8,829 nt of DNA. It comes from an uncultured Prevotella sp. (lineage in GTDB: Bacteria > Bacteroidota > Bacteroidia > Bacteroidales > Bacteroidaceae). This document shows positions 7,682 to 8,829 of the stretch, one piece after another. Where the stretch lies: the NCBI GenBank assembly GCA_900318855.1, contig ONMG01000034.1:1-8829 (forward strand). The letters are read 5' to 3'. The translations under genes and the position numbers were made by a program. The first letter of the stretch is position 1. Each line of letters starts with the position of its first letter. The notes beneath the pieces were generated by a model. It saw nothing but the letters and a program-made list of their open reading frames with translations, made no database searches and was not told the DNA's origin.

Positions 7682-8497
7682 CTACTTGTTCAGTTTCAGT
7701 CCTACAAGCATACCGTCCATAGAGCTGAGCAAGCTGCCTGCAGTCTTCAGTAAGGAGTTGCCAGTGAGCGAGCCAATGGCATTGGCATATTTGAGGAGTT
7801 TGCTGGCGTTCATGACAATGAGCAGGTCGCTGCCTTCGACCTGTGTGGTGCCGATGAGTTGCTGAACACCTCCTGCATAGGTGAGTACCACCTGCTTAGA
7901 CTTAATCGTGTAGGTGCCACTCAGCGTCTTGCCGCCAACCACCTGCGTGAAGTTCCCGTCCTTGTCGAAGGTCATCTTCATGGCTCCTTTCCTGATGCCG
8001 AGTTTCGAGAACTGTGTTTGGAGTTGCTTCTCAATGGTAGCCGAAGCCACCTTACCACCGATGTTCTTCAAGGCATTGTTGCTCTCGAAAACCACGGCAG
8101 GCTCAGTGTAAGTCCATGTGCCCACAAGATCGCTGGCCGAAGCTTGCTTGTTGGAGTCGAAGATTGAGGTGAGACCCGAGATAATATTGCCTGAAGCATT
8201 ACCGGTAGCAGCTCCGAGGATGCCCCCGAGAACACTCCCCAGTGTCGTTGTGCCCGTGGATGGAGTGGCCGTCTCTGTAGTCGTCTCAATGGCGGCAGCT
8301 GCTGTAGCCGGCGTAGTAGCAACGGCTTTCTTGGCAGTAGTTGTCTTCTTTGTGGCCTTCTTCTTTGTCGTTTTCTTCTTGACCGTCTTCCCGGCCATTT
8401 CTGTTGTCACGTAGCCGGCGTTCTCAGCAACGGCTTCGGCCACGGGAGCTGTCAACAGGCAGACGAGGGCCATAATAGTAAGCATGTTCTTTTTCAT
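7682..8497 (-). CDS. Secreted DUF4923-like protein with Lys/Thr-rich linker
   Basis: This 271-residue protein starts at an ATG 27 nt from the predicted -7 element, with a weak purine stretch (AGAAGAA) just before it. Residues 1-22 are a signal peptide ending in AEA, a good signal peptidase I site; the Cys at 13 is not in a lipobox, so it is probably periplasmic. Residues 37-57 are Lys/Thr repeats (KKKTTKKKATKK), followed by Ala/Thr low-complexity sequence to about 85, then a Gly-rich stretch (86-108). From about 122 a compact domain begins with LVGTWTYTEP and runs to the end with alternating beta strands (GAMKMTFDKDGNFTQVVGG, LSGTYTIKSKQVVLTYAGG) and a C-terminal amphipathic segment. This resembles DUF4923, a Bacteroidales family of unknown function with a lipocalin-like opening. 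The basic linker could bind acidic polymer or nucleic acid, but that is a guess. The upstream 90-bp array suggests its expression is the point of interest. Confidence 0.88.
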   Translation of the reverse strand: MKKNMLTIMALVCLLTAPVAEAVAENAGYVTTEMAGKTVKKKTTKKKATKKTTTAKKAVATTPATAAAAIETTTETATPSTGTTTLGSVLGGILGAATGNASGNIISGLTSIFDSNKQASASDLVGTWTYTEPAVVFESNNALKNIGGKVASATIEKQLQTQFSKLGIRKGAMKMTFDKDGNFTQVVGGKTLSGTYTIKSKQVVLTYAGGVQQLIGTTQVEGSDLLIVMNASKLLKYANAIGSLTGNSLLKTAGSLLSSMDGMLVGLKLNK

Positions 8498-8523
8498 TTC
8501 TTCTATATTGAACTTTGACGCGG

Positions 8524-8554
8524 CAAAGATAGTGCAAACGAAAGGAACAGCAAA
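8524..8554 (-). promoter_or_regulatory. Promoter of the DUF4923-like gene (proximal copy)
   Basis: On the minus strand, TTTG (CAAA on plus, 8551-8554) is followed after 19 nt by TATCTTTG (8531 to 8524), an exact Bacteroidetes -33/-7 pair at normal spacing, and the -7 box is followed by C. The start site would lie near 8517-8520, giving a leader of only about 20 nt before the ATG at 8497. Equivalent pairs recur every 90 bp upstream (-7 boxes at 8614-8621, 8704-8711 and 8794-8801), all pointing at this gene. Confidence 0.7.
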
Positions 8555-8577
8555 GAAAAAGGATCACTTTTTCTTTG
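8551..8577. repeat. 27-bp palindrome inside each 90-bp unit
   Basis: Arms CAAAGAAAAAG (8551-8561) and CTTTTTCTTTG (8567-8577) are perfectly complementary around GATCA. The same element recurs at 8641-8667 and 8731-8757 with loops GACCA and GAACA. Its left arm overlaps the -33 box of the minus-strand promoter, so it is well placed as an operator. In minus-strand RNA it would be an A/U-rich hairpin followed by a U-rich stretch. Confidence 0.8.
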
Positions 8578-8594
8578 ATACTCCTGAGTGCAGC

Positions 8595-8622
8595 CTATCT
8601 TCGAGCGTCAGCTCAAAGATAG
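8595..8622. repeat. Inverted repeat across the 90-bp unit junction
   Basis: CTATCTTCGAGC (8595-8606) and GCTCAAAGATAG (8611-8622) are complementary at 11 of 12 positions around a 4-nt loop. Copies lie at 8685-8712 and 8775-8802. The single mismatch becomes a G-U wobble if the minus strand is transcribed but a C-A mismatch if the plus strand is. The right arm contains the -7 box. The gene-proximal end of the array lacks the left arm. Confidence 0.65.
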
Positions 8623-8829
8623 TGCAAACGAAAGGAACAACAAAGAAAAAGGACCACTTTTTCTTTGATACTCCTGAATGCAGCCTATCTTCGAGCGTCT
8701 GCTCAAAGATAGTGCAAACGAAAGGAACAACAAAGAAAAAGGAACACTTTTTCTTTGATACTCCTGAGTGCAGCCTATCTTCGAGCGTCTGCTCAAAGAT
8801 AGTGCAAACGAAAGGAACAACAAAGAAAA

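Larger units (their letters stand above)
8524..8829. repeat. Tandem array of 90-bp units, continuing past the window
   Basis: Three full units (8524-8613, 8614-8703, 8704-8793) and 36 bp of a fourth are arranged head to tail with an exact 90-bp period. Units 1 and 2 differ at four bases; units 2 and 3 differ at two. Each unit contains a minus-strand promoter (TTTG, 19 nt, TATCTTTG) and a perfect palindrome, CAAAGAAAAAG-NNNNN-CTTTTTCTTTG. Each junction carries a second, near-perfect inverted repeat. Because 90 is a multiple of three, reading frames stay open through the array on both strands; a minus-strand frame at 8608-8823 encodes a 30-residue repeat. I regard that as a by-product of the period rather than a gene. 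Such arrays change copy number easily, so promoter number may vary between strains. Confidence 0.95.

Noticed and set aside
8118..8414. 98-codon plus-strand frame rich in Val and Ala
   Set aside because: It is the antisense of the Ala/Thr/Lys low-complexity part of the DUF4923-like gene, which explains its composition.
8524..8829. CRISPR array
   Set aside because: Units are 90 bp and contiguous with near-identical sequence throughout; there are no short repeats alternating with unique spacers.

Overview
The window looks like chromosomal DNA from a Bacteroidales bacterium, most likely Prevotellaceae. Three things point that way. The promoters fit the Bacteroidetes pattern (TAnnTTTG at -7, TTG or TTTG near -33) and genes lack Shine-Dalgarno sequences. 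One gene encodes a DUF4923-type secreted protein, a family I associate with Bacteroides and Prevotella. A GH78 rhamnosidase and a three-module GH18/CE4/GT2 protein also fit gut or oral Bacteroidales. This placement is inferred from the sequence; no search was run.

Layout. Positions 1-3069 (minus) hold a very large gene, cut by the left edge. It encodes a membrane protein fusing a GH18 glycosidase, a CE4 polysaccharide deacetylase and a GT2 glycosyltransferase, so the tools to make, trim and deacetylate an exopolysaccharide sit in one chain. About 1 kb without a convincing gene follows (3070-4105), with divergent promoters for the flanking genes, small hairpins and a degenerate 10-bp repeat. 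Positions 4106-6880 (plus) encode a secreted GH78 alpha-L-rhamnosidase that ends at a hairpin. Positions 6881-7680 are a decayed zone with a frameshifted tail of an RHS/YD-repeat protein and a perfect 14-bp hairpin. Positions 7682-8497 (minus) encode a secreted DUF4923-like protein with a Lys/Thr-rich segment. From 8524 to the right edge runs a tandem array of 90-bp units, each carrying a complete Bacteroidetes-type promoter pointed at the DUF4923 gene plus two inverted repeats.

How the parts relate. The three intact genes are not one operon: two are divergent across 1 kb and the third is separated by terminator-like hairpins. The fusion protein and the rhamnosidase both act on polysaccharide, one building or modifying and one degrading, but nothing ties them to a shared substrate. 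The most unusual element is the promoter-bearing 90-bp array. The most informative protein is the GH18-CE4-GT2 fusion, which has a substitution in the acceptor-binding QxxRW motif.
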